Below, piece by piece: positions 35,190 to 47,215 of a stretch of 64,000 nt of DNA; position 1 is the stretch's first letter; each line of letters opens with the position of its first letter. The notes beneath the pieces were generated by a model, which saw only the letters and a program-made list of their open reading frames with translations, was not told the origin of the DNA and made no database searches. The DNA is taken from the NCBI GenBank assembly GCA_021292105.1, contig CM037871.1, positions 19,029,460-19,093,459 on the forward strand, in the 5' to 3' direction. The translations under genes and the position numbers were made by a program. This stretch comes from Anadara kagoshimensis (lineage: Eukaryota; Mollusca; Bivalvia; Arcoida; Arcidae).

Positions 35190-37218
35190 AATGAACAATA
35201 TTATTACATAACTAATTCCTACATGACTGATGTACATGTCTTGTCATCGATATGGTGTATCTGATTAGCTTATTATGGGGAAAATTTTGGATTTGTATAA
35301 CTCAGTTTGGAACATAGATTTGAAATGATTTAATTCCGGGTCAGATCAAAGTTATGTATGTTTCGTTTTTGTGATTAAAGTAACCATTCGTCGTCATCAA
35401 AGTATTTCATATAAAGTCGGTTGATAATTTTGTTTTGTAAAAGTTTATTTGAGTCAAAATCAATTCTGTGCAGTGGCCGAAACACACATTATTCGGTTTG
35501 CTTTAAATGCTATTAAAAGATGTAATTTCTTGAATGCGGTTTACCTTACGAAGGTTATATCTTGACAAGACTTAAATATAAAAGTCAAGAAAATGTCACG
35601 ACAACAATGAACAGGGAAGGTAGATGCACATAGAGATCAATGACGGAACAATGTGCCGAATGACAAAACAATACCCAGTGTTTTTGTTGTTAAAAGCAGA
35701 AAAGCACTTATAGTCTGACCACTTATTCAGTGATGTAGTCTTAAAAAAATCGTGGATTACTTACCTCAAAATTCATTAATGATATATGTAGATCTGCTAT
35801 TTTTATAACATGTGTTTAAATAATTTCTTATATTAAGTCTAAAAATCAAATAAAACCTGTTTTCATCTGACGCGCATTTGAATTCAGACGATGCGTATAT
35901 CACGTAGTAAAATGCATTATCGCCAATAACTACATCTTTTGAGACAAAAATCGCGGCTTTGTTTTATGAGCTTAAATGTTTTGTAGTTTTAAAACATTAA
36001 ATTAAAAATTGTGTCGTTCTAGGTCAAACTTGTGTAATAAATGGATATTATTCACTATTTTGATGTGTGTGCTGTTTTACCTGTTGTCCATTCATAAACA
36101 AGTGCGATGGGTTAGTCCGTGACGTATACTAGTAAGGAAAAGAAACACCGTATCGCGTGAATACGTATTAGCCATTCAGAACCCAATTATAAATAACTAA
36201 TATGAATGAAACTGTCGAATATGCTATATCAACATTTGAGAGGGGCAACAGCTACCTTTCAATTAATTGCTAAATGTTGACTCCCAAAAACTCAAAAACT
36301 ACAGTGAATATTAAAAATTTAACCAGGAAGATAGAACAATAGTATTTTTAAATATTTATCTTTAAAACAAGACTGCAAACGAACAAGTATCTATTTATCA
36401 ACGAACTTTTATCGAAAAAGGTTATTAGAATTTATTCATATAAATTCAAAGCAAAAAATTGAAAAAGCTGAGAATATTTGCAATAAAATATTCAAAATAT
36501 GAAAAAATATGTTCTAATAACACGTGTGGATTTCAAGTCTATTGAATTGATATCAAGTGAGATATCTAAGTTTGAATCACACCATCCATTCAAAACATGT
36601 TTTTTCATCACTGAAAATGTGATCGGACTATAATATAATCCTTTTTTACAACCAGCGTTCATTAGCCACACGGCTTTTGGTCGACTATTGTATTAAAAAC
36701 ACTATGTTTATTCAATGTTTGAACGTCTTGTTCTAATGTGACAACAACGATGTTATTTAAAATAAAACTATGTTTGACCTTTCAGAAGTGCGGGAAAAAA
36801 TCCATGTCTAATCCATAACATTATAGGCTTGAATACTTTTTATGTAGACTTTGTTTCATTGTTGTTGTTCTCTTGTTTTGTGTTTGTCTAATCAGGTTTG
36901 TATCTGACATAATTAAAACAGTAACTATAACAGGGAATTGACCTTCAATTTAATATAATTTCTATAGAATGTATTGACATGTTAATTCCAACATCAACAA
37001 GACAATATGCCGTGTCCTAAAGTGATGAATTGCTACAGGTATTCTAGACAAAGGTTTATTTGGTATATACCGAGAGCGTTCCTTTCATGTTTTTTTAATC
37101 GACCAGATAAAGCAAGGTCAGAGACCTGTATCTTTTTGTGAAGGAGTTTTAAATAGTTTTAATATATTTTACCTATGGTTAAAGAGACATTGATTGTATT
37201 GTGGTCTAAAGCACACGC
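35190..37218. other. Receptor intron 5, no recognised element
   Basis: Two kilobases of AT-rich DNA without a recognised repeat family or exon. Confidence 0.5.
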
Positions 37219-37565
37219 TTATGGGTCACAGTGCTTCACAATGCCCTTTGGGTCACAGTGCTTCACAATGCCCTTTGGGCCACAGTGCTTCACAATGCCC
37301 TTTGGGCAGTGCTTCACAATGCCCTTTGGGTCACAGTGCTTCACAATGCCCTTTGGGTCACAGTGCTTCACAATGCCCTTTAGGACACAATGCTTCACAA
37401 TGCCCTTTGGGTCACAGTGCTTCACAATGCCCTTTGGGTCACAGTGCTTCACAATGCCCTTTAGGACACAATGCTTCACAATGCCCTTTGGGTCACAGTG
37501 CTTCACAATGCCCTTTAGGACACAATGCTTCACAATGCCCTTTGGGTCACAGTGCTTCATAATGC
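37219..37565 (+). repeat. 27-bp minisatellite, about 13 units
   Basis: The unit contains gggtcacagtgcttcacaat then gcccttt. Variants carry taggacacaatgc instead of gggtcacagtgc, and one unit (near 37306) is 6 bp short. All unit lengths are multiples of three, so three frames stay open (9-residue repeats such as GSQCFTMPF). That makes the open frames uninformative about coding. It lies in receptor intron 5. Confidence 0.95.
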
Positions 37566-37755
37566 ATAGGTGCGAACCAAATTCGAAGCATATCCTAGTG
37601 TGAGAAAATTTGTTAGATTTCTTGTCGAATCGGCATCTCGGACACTCCTTTTTTTATTACAGTCCCTAAACTGACCTCGCCATTCTTTTCTCCATAACTT
37701 CACTCCCCAATGCTAAAAAATCCGTTTTCTTTATTAATAGAATATTTTTCAATTC

Positions 37756-38102
37756 AACCACTGCGGTAGCTCAGTTGGTAGATTGCACGCTCCGTAAGTG
37801 GGAGGTCGTGGGTTCGAACCCCGGCTGGGTCTGACCTAAGACTTGAAAGTGGGTAGTGACTGTTCTTTCGCCAAGTACTCGGCATTACGAAATGAAAGTC
37901 ACGGTTCTTTCGGTTGGGAACTTAAAATAAACGAGGTCCTGTGTCACGGTGAACTTGGCACGCTAAAGAACCCTGCTGTATAATTCCATCAGCGCAACGC
38001 ACAAGCAAAATTTCTGCACCTTCGCCTATAGCTGGCGACGTCTCGATATAAGTGAAATATTCTTGACTGGGACGTTAAACACCATTACTCACTTACTCAC
38101 TC
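37756..38102 (+). mobile_element. Intact family B SINE with 12-bp target duplication
   Basis: The head is tRNA-like: A box tagctcagttgg and B box ggttcgaacccc, with a plausible cloverleaf across 37762-37832. The body runs through ctcggcattacgaaatgaaa, ttctgcaccttcgcctatag and gtgaaatattcttgactggg to a short ttactcac repeat. The 12 bases atttttcaattc occur at 37744-37755 and 38103-38114, so the boundaries are firm. This is the reference copy for family B in the window. Confidence 0.9.
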
Positions 38103-38121
38103 ATTTTTCAATTCTTATCCA

Positions 38122-38200
38122 CATGCCTTGTTCATAATTTAATTTCTATTAAATTATAAGTTCCTTGTTCATAATTTAATTTCTATTAAATTATAAGTTT
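38122..38200 (+). repeat. Tandem duplication of a 36-37 bp palindromic unit
   Basis: Two copies of ccttgttcataatttaattt followed by ctattaaattataagtt. Each contains the inverted pair ataatttaat and attaaattat. Confidence 0.8.
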
Positions 38201-39504
38201 AAAAAACTCCTAGAATCCGACAGACAGACAAGAAGATCCCTGTGCATCAAACTTACAGACCATCCATACTGCAACATTACCCTTTCAGAATGAATTCTTA
38301 TGACTTTCAGAAAAGTTAACGTCAAGTGGTTTTAGAGGTTCCCGTAAATAGTTACATTATATGAATGTATATTATACATGTATTTGATTACCCATATGCA
38401 AAAAGGGTCCTTATGTAAAAAAAAAAAATATTTGAGAATTTAACTTTTTGTTTTTTGTTCTATTTTTGAAGCATCATCCATGTTTTCGTAACAGATTGTA
38501 TTTATTTTTTTATTTGCTGTTTTCTGCATTATGAATGGATTGTTCTAACGGGCCTATTCGCTTCTTATTGAATGTTATTTATAAACACTGTTGTTAAAAC
38601 AATATCTGCTGCTTAATTTTAAAATTCCTAAAAATAAGTAAGCAATTGTTTACCCATGGATAAAAACAAACAATATTTATTGAACTCTCATTCCTATCAT
38701 AATTGCAAATTATGAACACCATTATCATGTGCTGATTTTGAATTTTTATTAAAATAATGCATTCAAAATCAACACATGACACCATGTACCTTCTGGATTC
38801 TGAGTTCATTGATGCATTGTTTCTTTGTTAAAGACATGTCAAAGGAAACCAGACATAGGCATATATTGATGTGCTACATAGAGAATAAAACGCCAAGAAG
38901 AAAGTAAAATCTAAAACATATATGTACTACAATTTATAATCTGAGTGCACCCTGTGAAATTCCGAAATCTGTCAAGTAAAAAAAAAGTACATCTAATTGA
39001 GGTGATATCTGTCTCCGAGATAAAGACTTTATAATGTGTTTTAAAAGCATATTAAAACGTTATGTCACAAGCTTGAAATACACTAAAGTGATTAGTACGA
39101 TATCCAGCCATCATTAGGATCTTATGGTACCAGAAGTCATTAGTCTGAACGTTCCCTTTGGTCTCATCTTGTTGATCGACATTGATCGCCATTTTAAGCC
39201 CCCCAAAGGATACCTTTGGATCATGCTGTTTCTTAGAAATAAGTGTGTAATTGGTACCATTTTATAAGTTTTATTAAACAAATAGCATTTTCTTATAAAA
39301 ACCCAGACCATGTTTTCTTCAAATTATTATCGGTCGTTAACCAAAATATGGCAAGCCTAGTTCAAGCAAAATGAAATGCCAAATTAACTGGATGATCAGC
39401 CGTTAACCAATTTAGGGCAAGTCTAGGTCAATAAAAAAACGTAAAAACTAACTGTTTATATATATCAGGGTTTTATGTTTATTGCAGATGTGTGATTTTA
39501 AAGA
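38201..39504. other. Receptor intron 5, no recognised element
   Basis: AT-rich. Open frames on the minus strand at 38594-38809 and 39114-39311 have no recognised domain. Confidence 0.5.
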
Positions 39505-39925
39505 CACAATTTTGATTACACACGTGGTCGGCGTAGCTAGCTAAACAGACGGTACTTGCCCTTCCGGAGCACCCGGTCTTACCTCCCTGGCGGAATCTCG
39601 CGTTTTTAATCTCCTCCCCCTCCTCCTTCATCCTCTTCTTCTTCTTCCGGATAATAACCTCCTTCAACTAGTTGAATTTGTAGGAGTGGCACAAATGCAG
39701 GAAACTAGTACTGTACATGGTGAAAATTTAAAATATTTTAATGGATAAAATGTTAAAATAATAAATAATTTAATGGAGATTGAAACTAAAGCACTGACGT
39801 ACTGTAGTGAAGCTGCGTTTGTGATGTCTGGTGGCAAGGCCTAATTTGCCAGCTTCACAGTTTTTACTTTGTTTTGAGACTTTTTTTGAAATGAATAGGT
39901 ATGTTTGTTTTTGATAATACTAGTA
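39505..39925 (+). repeat. Family A copy split by a CT-rich insertion
   Basis: 39505-39604 carries the 5' blocks (gcgtagctagctaaacag, gagcacccggtcttacctcc). 39840-39925 carries the tail blocks (gttttt..actttgttttgaga, tatgtttgtttttgat). Between them is about 235 bp that starts with a polypyrimidine stretch of ctcctcc and cttctt. The tail ends about 90 bp before exon 6. Confidence 0.7.
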
Positions 39926-40012
39926 TACTTGTATGTATGTATGAATATTTGACTTAAGCATTTGTATGTTTCACATGTGATATTATTCACTTATTTTTTT
40001 CTCTGTTTTCAG

Positions 40013-40626
40013 GTATTTATCTAACCATTGTCATGTCACTTACGTCCGTATCTGTTATCATGACGGTGTTTGTTCTCAACCTACACCATCGTGGTCCAAG
40101 TCGGAGTGATCTTCCACCATGGATCAGACACGTATTTCTAGGAAAACTTCCATCGATATTGTGTATAAATACGGAAAAGAACAACTGTCCATCATATTTC
40201 TCACCAAAGGAATCAAAATTCATGAGGACAATGTCGCTGAAAGTCACACTGGATAATATAGCTCAAGAATTACAAAATGAACTCCAAATGGAAAATGGAA
40301 TGGCTGACACCATTGTTACTGAAACACAAGGAACTACTATTCATGATAAACGTGAACAAAGGTACTCAACTAGTGATTCCTTCAGACGGAACCAACATAG
40401 ACAAACGTTCAGTCGTGGGAATTCACATGCTAGAACAAATGATGAAATATTACAATCTTTAAAACGAATTTTAGACAAGCATGAGAAAGAAGATAGAGAC
40501 TATGAAATAATTCAAGATTGGAGGAGAGTGGCACAAGTTGTAGACCGTATTTTGTTCTGGATATTTTTCATGGGGACTTTGTCATCTACCTTGGCTGTTC
40601 TGGTTATTGCCCCAGCGACAAAATGA
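40013..40626 (+). CDS. nAChR alpha-type subunit, exon 6 (M3, cytoplasmic loop, M4, stop)
   Basis: The acceptor is tttctctgttttcag. Two bases complete Ser305, then residues 306-508 follow to TGA at 40624-40626. M3 reads IYLTIVMSLTSVSVIMTVFV, followed by the family-typical LNLHHRGPSRSDLPPWIRHV. The cytoplasmic M3-M4 loop is about 140 residues, Ser/Thr-rich, with a pre-M4 amphipathic helix (DEILQSLKRILDKHEKED). M4 reads RILFWIFFMGTLSSTLAVLV, and the protein ends IAPATK. The exon is complete. AATAAA at 41304-41309 is the nearest clear downstream signal, but a long repeat lies in between. Confidence 0.96.
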
Positions 40627-40742
40627 CTATATGGCATCGTATATAAATGAATTGTTGTTTTCTTGGTTTTTGTTTGATGTTTATCGAAACAATCCGACCA
40701 CAGCCCAACATACTTGGAATCGAAGAAATATATTGTTCATAT

Positions 40743-41275
40743 CTGTCGGAAGTTTAACACTGAGCTACCGAAAATATTAATATCTCGGCTACCGATTGGT
40801 CCAAATATGGATAGTTTTTTTTAACAAGTGACGAAGAAACTGCAGAGAGTTGTATTTCAGCTGTCGAAAAGTAACAATGCGCTTAGATATAGGTAACGAG
40901 ACGGTGAGATAAAGGTAAGGAGACAGTGAGATATAGTTAACGAGGCGCCGAGATATAGTTTACGAGTCGCTGAGATATAGGTAATGAGACGCTGAAATAT
41001 AGGTAACGAGACGCCGAGATATTGGTAACGAGGCGCCGAAAAATTTAACTGTGCGCCCAGATATAGGTAACGGGACGCTGAGATATAGGTCACGAGACGC
41101 TAAGATATAGGTAACGAGGCGCCGAAATATAGGTAACTGTGCGCCCAGATATAGGTAACTGTGCGCCCAGATATAGGTAACGAGGCGCTGAGATATTGGT
41201 AACGAGACGCCGAGATCAGGTGCAGGGCATTGGATAGAGCACCAATGCCGTCGCCGAGTGTTTAGTTTTCGACAC
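40743..41275. mobile_element. Family C inverted-terminus element (copy C1) with 22-bp array
   Basis: The left terminus gtcggaagtttaacactgag at 40745 and the mirrored right terminus gtgtttagttttcgac at 41258-41273 bound the element. Between about 40880 and 41218 a 22-bp unit of the form gagatataggtaacgagacg with one or two more bases repeats roughly 15 times with variants. The minus-strand frame at 40857-41093 is repeat-derived. The element starts about 115 bp after the receptor stop codon and may be in its 3' untranslated region. Confidence 0.75.
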
Positions 41276-41719
41276 GTACCGGTATTGGATATTTTTATTG
41301 TTTAATAAAAACAATTACTCAATCTGCAACTGATTGCTTTATACATATTAAGAGACATAGTACACATGTACTTAAATAATTTCGTAACATGAGTGTATCT
41401 ATGTTTACAAGGACCAATTTTCTTGTAATTGGTTATTGATGCTTGTATTCGGACCAAACAGGATAGTTTGATTTTTTGTGTATATTAGAATTTAACATGC
41501 TTTTATTTTGTGTGATTTTAAATGAGAATGTGTGGTTGAAAATCCAAATATACAGTGGCAATACGTATGAAAGTCAGCAACTATTCAGCTGTATATACAA
41601 TTGTAAGCTACTTACAAATAAATTGTTGAAGCAGGGATATTGCAAGCCTAGGCATATCAAATGGTTTAATGTCGGTGTTATGTTGATGAGTATGATGTCA
41701 CTGTATCCAAACTGATCCT

Positions 41720-41945
41720 GGATATATTTGCCGTCCACTGGTCCATGTTCCTTTCATTCTCAATTTTGATTCCATACTTGGCGTGTGTAGCTAGCTAGAC
41801 ATGAGGTTCTTACTCTTCTGGAACACCCGGTCTCACTTCCCAGGTAGACGTTTACGTGTTTTGTTTTTGTTTTCAAAGATTTTACTTTTTTGGATTGTGT
41901 TTTGAACATGCATGGACCGATACGTTTGTGTTTGATTTATATCTG
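41720..41945 (+). repeat. Family A copy
   Basis: Includes the 5' extension (tggatatatttgccgtcc, tccatgttcctttcattctc), gtgtagctagctag and the tail (ggattgtgttttgaacatg, tacgtttgtgtttgattta). Confidence 0.8.
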
Positions 41946-42169
41946 AATCCAGCCTGTTTTGAATATTTCTACAGATGTATGTCTTTTTAATTTGTTAAAC
42001 ACGTTCAAAATGTATAAGCTGTTTGTTTCGTCATCAATACGTATATCAAATAATTTGTTTCTGCGACATTTTTTCAAAAACTTTTAGCGACGTAACTTTT
42101 TGCGATATTCAATCTACATTGATGAACTGATCACATCTTTTTATAAACTTTCATTTCATGAATTATTTA

Positions 42170-42212
42170 TTTATTATTATTATTATATATTAATGATAAT
42201 AATAATAATAAT
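42170..42212. repeat. AAT/ATT microsatellite
   Basis: An att run followed by a short spacer and an aat run, so it is also a weak palindrome. Confidence 0.9.
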
Positions 42213-42394
42213 AATAATTGATTCACTTTGATTTATATCTAAATATGGCACCGCGGGAAGCTGTATATGTAAAGAGAGTGCATAAAATGTTTATGATAAC
42301 CAACCTACTCCCGCAAACGAAGTTCCTGGAGTATATATCGTCTTATCTGTTGGCTTGTCTGGCTCTCCGTATCAATATCGTGCCTGCCCCATAT

Positions 42395-42530
42395 CTTCGA
42401 CATATGATATGGATGGAATTTTATTAAACTTGGCAACAAATGTAAACCAACATGAGACAATGTGTTGCATACCAAATTAAGGGCCATGGTCAAAAGGTCA
42501 ATGCTTTGTCTTTGCCAAGTGTTTGTGTAA
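42395..42530 (+). repeat. Possible dispersed repeat fragment
   Basis: The sequence gatatggatggaattttatt, then aaacttggcaacaaatgt, then catgagacaatgtgttgc, resembles a motif I associate with repeats in bivalve genomes. It is a single copy here, so the call rests on memory. Confidence 0.3.
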
Positions 42531-42687
42531 CTGCTCTATTTAGTTTATTTTTTCATAATGTAAATTGACTATTTCACCATGTTATAATTAGGTAATAAAG
42601 TAAATGTAATTTTTCCCTTGTATAAAATTTTCTGGATATGAAAACAGAAATAAATCACTTTTACAACTTTTCAATTGCAATCTTCAC

Positions 42688-42895
42688 ACAAGCATGGAAT
42701 CATTACTAGTGCATCCAGTTCATGGAAAGAAAGAAACACTACCGGAATTTATTCCTTTTAGAAAGAATTTTCTGACATAATGAATTTCACTGCACAAGCA
42801 TGGAATAATTACTAGTAAATTTATGTCAAGGAAAGAAAACACTAGGGGATATATTCCTTTTAAAAAGAATTCCCTTGTTTAATGAATTTCACTGT
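42688..42895 (+). repeat. Two-copy tandem duplication, about 103 bp
   Basis: acaagcatggaat.attacta, aggaaagaaa, tattcctttt and taatgaatttcactg blocks occur twice in order, at about 42688-42792 and 42793-42895. Confidence 0.75.
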
Positions 42896-42899
42896 TACA

Positions 42900-44550
42900 C
42901 CAGGAAATGGAATTGGTTTGAAACTAATGAGAATAAGTTACATTTGAGATCATGAGGGCATACTGCCGTACTACAAGTATATATATAATCAATTAATGGA
43001 GACAAATGCATCATATTTTTAACTATTTTCATTTTTTATTCAGGTCGTGTTAAGTTCCCCTTATTAAATATATATTTTAATATATTTAACACATTTTTCC
43101 ATTTAGTAAAAATATCATGTTTATGTTGGTGTAAATGGATATTTGAGAGTTTTATCATCCGTACGTGCGTGCGTGTGTGTATGTGAGCGAGAGAGGCAGA
43201 TGTGATCGTAAATTTCATTGTTTTGGGGTTACTAAAATGTGAGTTTCATAATCCGAGAGAGAGAGAGAGAGAGAGAGAGATATTCGTAGAAAATCACCGC
43301 GTGGCAAAAATGTTGACAAAGTTGTCATATTTACGAGAAAACGTTCCGAAAGTAGTTGCATAATTTTTTTCATCTTGTATTGACAAAATCAAGGGACTGG
43401 CCATGGGTACACATGCAAACTTGAGTGTTAAATGTCTAACTCATAGACATATGAGGTTTCCAATTACAGCTAAATCATATTGCTAAATTACTTTATTTTT
43501 ATGGTCAAAATTGTTAATATCATTGCTTACCTAGACGCTAATTTTTGTGTTGCAGTTAAGTTTAAGTTTGTGTCGAGCCAGTAAGCTCGTAAAAGCTGTA
43601 ACAAGCACTGAAAGTATATATAATACTCCCTTGGACGGTCAGTCCACTGCAAGATTAACCACCAGCATATTAAATGGTTACCATTCATTTGGTAGCACAG
43701 TGGTCTAGAATTTAAACAAGAACATACGATTCATCCAAGATCGGACTCGATCCCACAGTATGCAGCCGTCGATCATATGAGTCTTGGACGGTTTAACAAA
43801 TTTGAAAACTCATATAAGCGCTATAAAGCATTACATGAATGTATGCTTTGTATTTGCTAGCTAGTTACAACGTTAAAGTACGCCTTATCTAAAATGGCTG
43901 TCTCTTTAAAGTACACTGCACCTTTTCCAAGAATATGCGTGAAAACAATGTTTTTAGCATAATATAACCATTAAAATTTACATAAAAGACATCACTATGC
44001 ATCATATAATAAATCGTTATCAAATAAATATAGCTTATCCGAGTTTCAATTTGTTCTGAAGTGACAGTCGGTGAATCAATTAACAATTATTCAATTTTCC
44101 CGATGTTTCAAGCATTTTGATTGGGCAGATCTCATCTGTCTTTGTTGTATGAAAGGATTGGCTGTCGGAAGTGTCATGGAAGAGGCACAGAAACATTTTC
44201 AAAAATCTGAAATCTACGCCATAGTGACGTTTTTGTTTTACTTGTTACGGCTGTATTGTTCTTTAAATTGTTGACGTTTTTGTTGAAAACAATTTTTAAG
44301 AAAAACTTTTTTTCATCCGTGTTCTATAAACGTGTATGATACATGTACTATAGAAGCCCATTGTGCAGCTTTGTGGCATGTGTAAGTCATGGTTAAGTGC
44401 AAGTGTACTAACATGTTCGTTTCGTGATTTTCGTATTTGTAATTATAATTCATGATATTCTACACATACATGTATATAGCGTGTTGGCTATTTCCAAATT
44501 AAAAGTAAAAATCAATTTGGAGTTGCAATATTAAGTTTTATTAGGAATTT
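42900..44550. other. Intergenic DNA
   Basis: Contains a GA dinucleotide run at 43254-43280 and a faint tRNA-like stretch near 43690-43755. No gene supported; frames at 43889-44086 and 44071-44274 have no recognised domain. Confidence 0.45.
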
Positions 44551-44791
44551 GGCCCGGGTTTCATAATCATTTTTAGCTAAGATGTTCCTTAAATCCTGCA
44601 ATGTTTAAATTTTTGTTAATTTTGTTAATTTTCAAGATATTCGGGAATTTTAAATGTCAATTTTTAGATAATTTCTAGATTAAAACATTTGCATTTGTTT
44701 GGACAAAAATATTTATCAGTAGTTCCAAAAAGAGATTAGCAAATTAAGGAAAGGAAAATCTTGTCTAAGGAATAATTGTGAAACTGGAGCC
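44551..44791. mobile_element. Family D MITE
   Basis: The left end ggcccgggtttcataatcat and right end aataattgtgaaactggagcc are inverted, with inner blocks ttagctaagat and atcttgtctaa. About 241 bp, noncoding. Confidence 0.7.
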
Positions 44792-44814
44792 AGTAACCAT
44801 ATTTTACTTATACC

Positions 44815-45640
44815 ACACTGTTGTTCGATGTGCAGTGTCTATCAAAAGCCGTAATTTTTAGTTTCTCCATTTGTTCCTTTCCATCACTTTTGGTAATATT
44901 TCTTGTTTATTGTAGATCCGTAGATCCGACAATTAATTAAACTTTCAAATCTGTATCGAGTCGCTAGAACATGCTAAATTCATGATTTCATGTCGCAATA
45001 TTTCTTTTCATCAATTTGGTGAATTTTGTTATTTACATGTACATTTAGTACAGACTATTCAGCTTTTAAAGGTTTGTTTATCGAAGCACTAATACTAGTA
45101 GTTTGTCATACCGTCTATAGATACATTGATATTGATAAAGACTATATGTTTCGATGTTATTTGAGAATAGCTTTTGTGATAGAGATTCTTTGACCACGTT
45201 TTTTGTGCAATGTCCGTCAAAAGTAGTGATTTCATGTCCTAATAAGCTTCTGTCCATTTACTTTGTTGTACATTTAGCACAGCCAATTGAAGCACCAATA
45301 ATGTCATTATTTCGTATACATTATTTCATTTGTTTCATAATTTACCTCCACTTAGGTAACATTTTTTGTGTAATGTAGCTCAGACAATTTGTTCAGTATT
45401 CAAAACCTAATCGAGGCACCAAAAAATGTCATTCCGTTTTTGAGATTGATCATTGCATCGATCAGTATAAACAACGTTTCATTGACCACACAGTTTTGTT
45501 ATTTTGCCCATCTATAGTAGCAATATGATTTTTTCAACCAACTTTTGTGATATTTCTTGTATTATGTAGCTCAGACAATTTATAATTCAGCATTCAGAAC
45601 CTAATCGAGGCACCAGTAATATGGTATTCCATCTATTCAC
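44815..45640. repeat. Degenerate tandem array, unit about 180-200 bp
   Basis: About four units with recurring tttgtgcaatgt or tgtgtaatgtagc, tagctcagacaattt, aacctaatcgaggcacca and atgtcatt blocks. Strongly diverged at the left. Confidence 0.65.
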
Positions 45641-45703
45641 TGATATTTGCATTTATTAAGATAATGTTTCTAAGCTACTTCAGTATAACATTTGAGATAA
45701 AGG

Positions 45704-45765
45704 TTGTCACATACCACTTTCTGATTGCATTTTTTTTAAATTCGTAAAGTGGTATATGACAAGGT
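45704..45765. repeat. Short stem-loop
   Basis: gtcacataccacttt and aaagtggtatatgac form 15-base arms with one mismatch around a loop of about 30 bases. Confidence 0.7.
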
Positions 45766-46424
45766 TCGTATTTTGTGATATTTTAGTTACATTAATTACA
45801 CTTAATGCTGTAATGGAATCTCATGTGTATTCAAATTTATAATATTTAAATTTTGTAATATCATATTTAAATGATTATTAATGACAATATAGTTGTTTTA
45901 ATTCAAAGATCGTATAATTGTTATTGTTTTAGTGTGAAAGCGTATTTATTGAAATGTTGATTGTTCGTTGGATGGCTGATTGGTTTATTGTTTGTTTTTT
46001 ACGCTGAATTATATGAAAAATGACATTTTTGTTTTAATTGATTCATAAAGAACTTTTTTTTAATGTATATATGTTGATTAAATATTTCATTTTTACTCAT
46101 TCGATCCACATCTCCAATCAAGCCAATCATATTAAAACTTTTGTTTAAATTGAAAGCAATGATCCAAGCCCATCCCTAGCTAATAATTATGTCCCCCGAA
46201 AGATTTAGTGTTGACTCCATTTCTTCCGCCAAAAATTTGTCCGCCAATTTTCTTGTAAACTTTAAAAAATCTTTATATGAGAATTCATGATAACAATTTT
46301 TCGGTGCAGTAGATTTGCCATTGGTTACTCGTATTTGAGTAAAAAACGTTGGGAAAACGTGAACATGGTGAATATTCCAAGTGTGATTCGTTTAAGGAAC
46401 ACTTTTGAAATGGAATTCGTTATA
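45766..46424. other. AT-rich intergenic DNA
   Basis: Nothing recognised. Confidence 0.5.
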
Positions 46425-46490
46425 GGCGACGTTTCGATATAGGTGAAATATTCTTGACATGGACGTTAAATACCATAACTCAACTGTATT
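46425..46490 (+). repeat. Family B SINE, 3' fragment
   Basis: Only the end is present: ggcgacgtttcgatataggt, gaaatattcttgacatggac and gttaaataccataactcaa. Confidence 0.75.
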
Positions 46491-46924
46491 TTAGGTATAA
46501 CTTACGTTTCTTTCCTTTTGCTATATTTTTTTTACACTTTGCCAATACATTCCTTGTCATCTCAACCAAACCATATGACCTTAGACGTGGCATTAGACTT
46601 ATTAGAAAGCATGGTTTTCTTCTGACTGATCGTCAAAACCTATGGTTTTTAACAAATAGGTTTATAGTATTAAGAAACGTATCAGAAAAACCAAAAGTTA
46701 GACTATTGTTATAATAATGATATTTTATTTCACCTAACTATGAACGTAAGCTTACATGTATGTATGGATTTTATTGTTATTGAAATTTATAATTTTAACG
46801 TTTTATGACCAAAACAAATAAATGGAATTGAGAAAAAGTTGTAATTTGTTAGTTTGCGTTTTATCGACCCGTAAATACATAATGTAATGTATTGCCATGT
46901 ATGAAAAATGTCCTCACTTGTTGT

Positions 46925-47215
46925 CAGTGCAGGCTTCGTATGTGGAAAGACGTGAATTCGAACCCCGACTGGGTATTACCAAGACTTGAAAAAAGGAAGT
47001 GAGTGTTCTTTAGCCAAGCATTCAGCATTTAGAAATGGAAGCATGGGGTCTTTCGGAGGAGACCTTAACCCGATCGATGTTCTGTGTCACGGCAGGTATG
47101 ACACGGTAAAGAACCCTCCCTGCACATTGCTCCGAGTGCAATGCAAAGGTCAAAATTTCTGCATTTTTACCTATAGCTGGTGACCTCTCGACGTAAAGCC
47201 ACATTCAGTCAATCC
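46925..47215 (+). mobile_element. Family B SINE copy
   Basis: Damaged tRNA-like head (aattcgaaccccgactgggt), then agtgttctttagccaagc, tgtgtcacggcaggtatgac, acctatagctggtgacctct and a final cattcagtcaatcc. The frames on both strands here are repeat shadows. Confidence 0.8.

Noticed and set aside
37175-37603. 142-codon Cys/Phe-rich repeat protein, with parallel frames of 122 and 113 codons.
   Set aside because: A 27-bp unit open in three frames makes long ORFs inevitable, and the locus lies inside a receptor intron.
37762-37832. tRNA-like sequence with good A and B boxes.
   Set aside because: It is the head of a SINE bounded by target duplications and continues into the family B body. The similar heads at 6604, 48335 and 59575 are likewise SINEs, and the one at 51391 does not fold into a closed acceptor stem.
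40857-41093. 78-codon minus-strand repeat frame after the receptor stop codon.
   Set aside because: Derived from the 22-bp array in family C copy C1, with no independent support.
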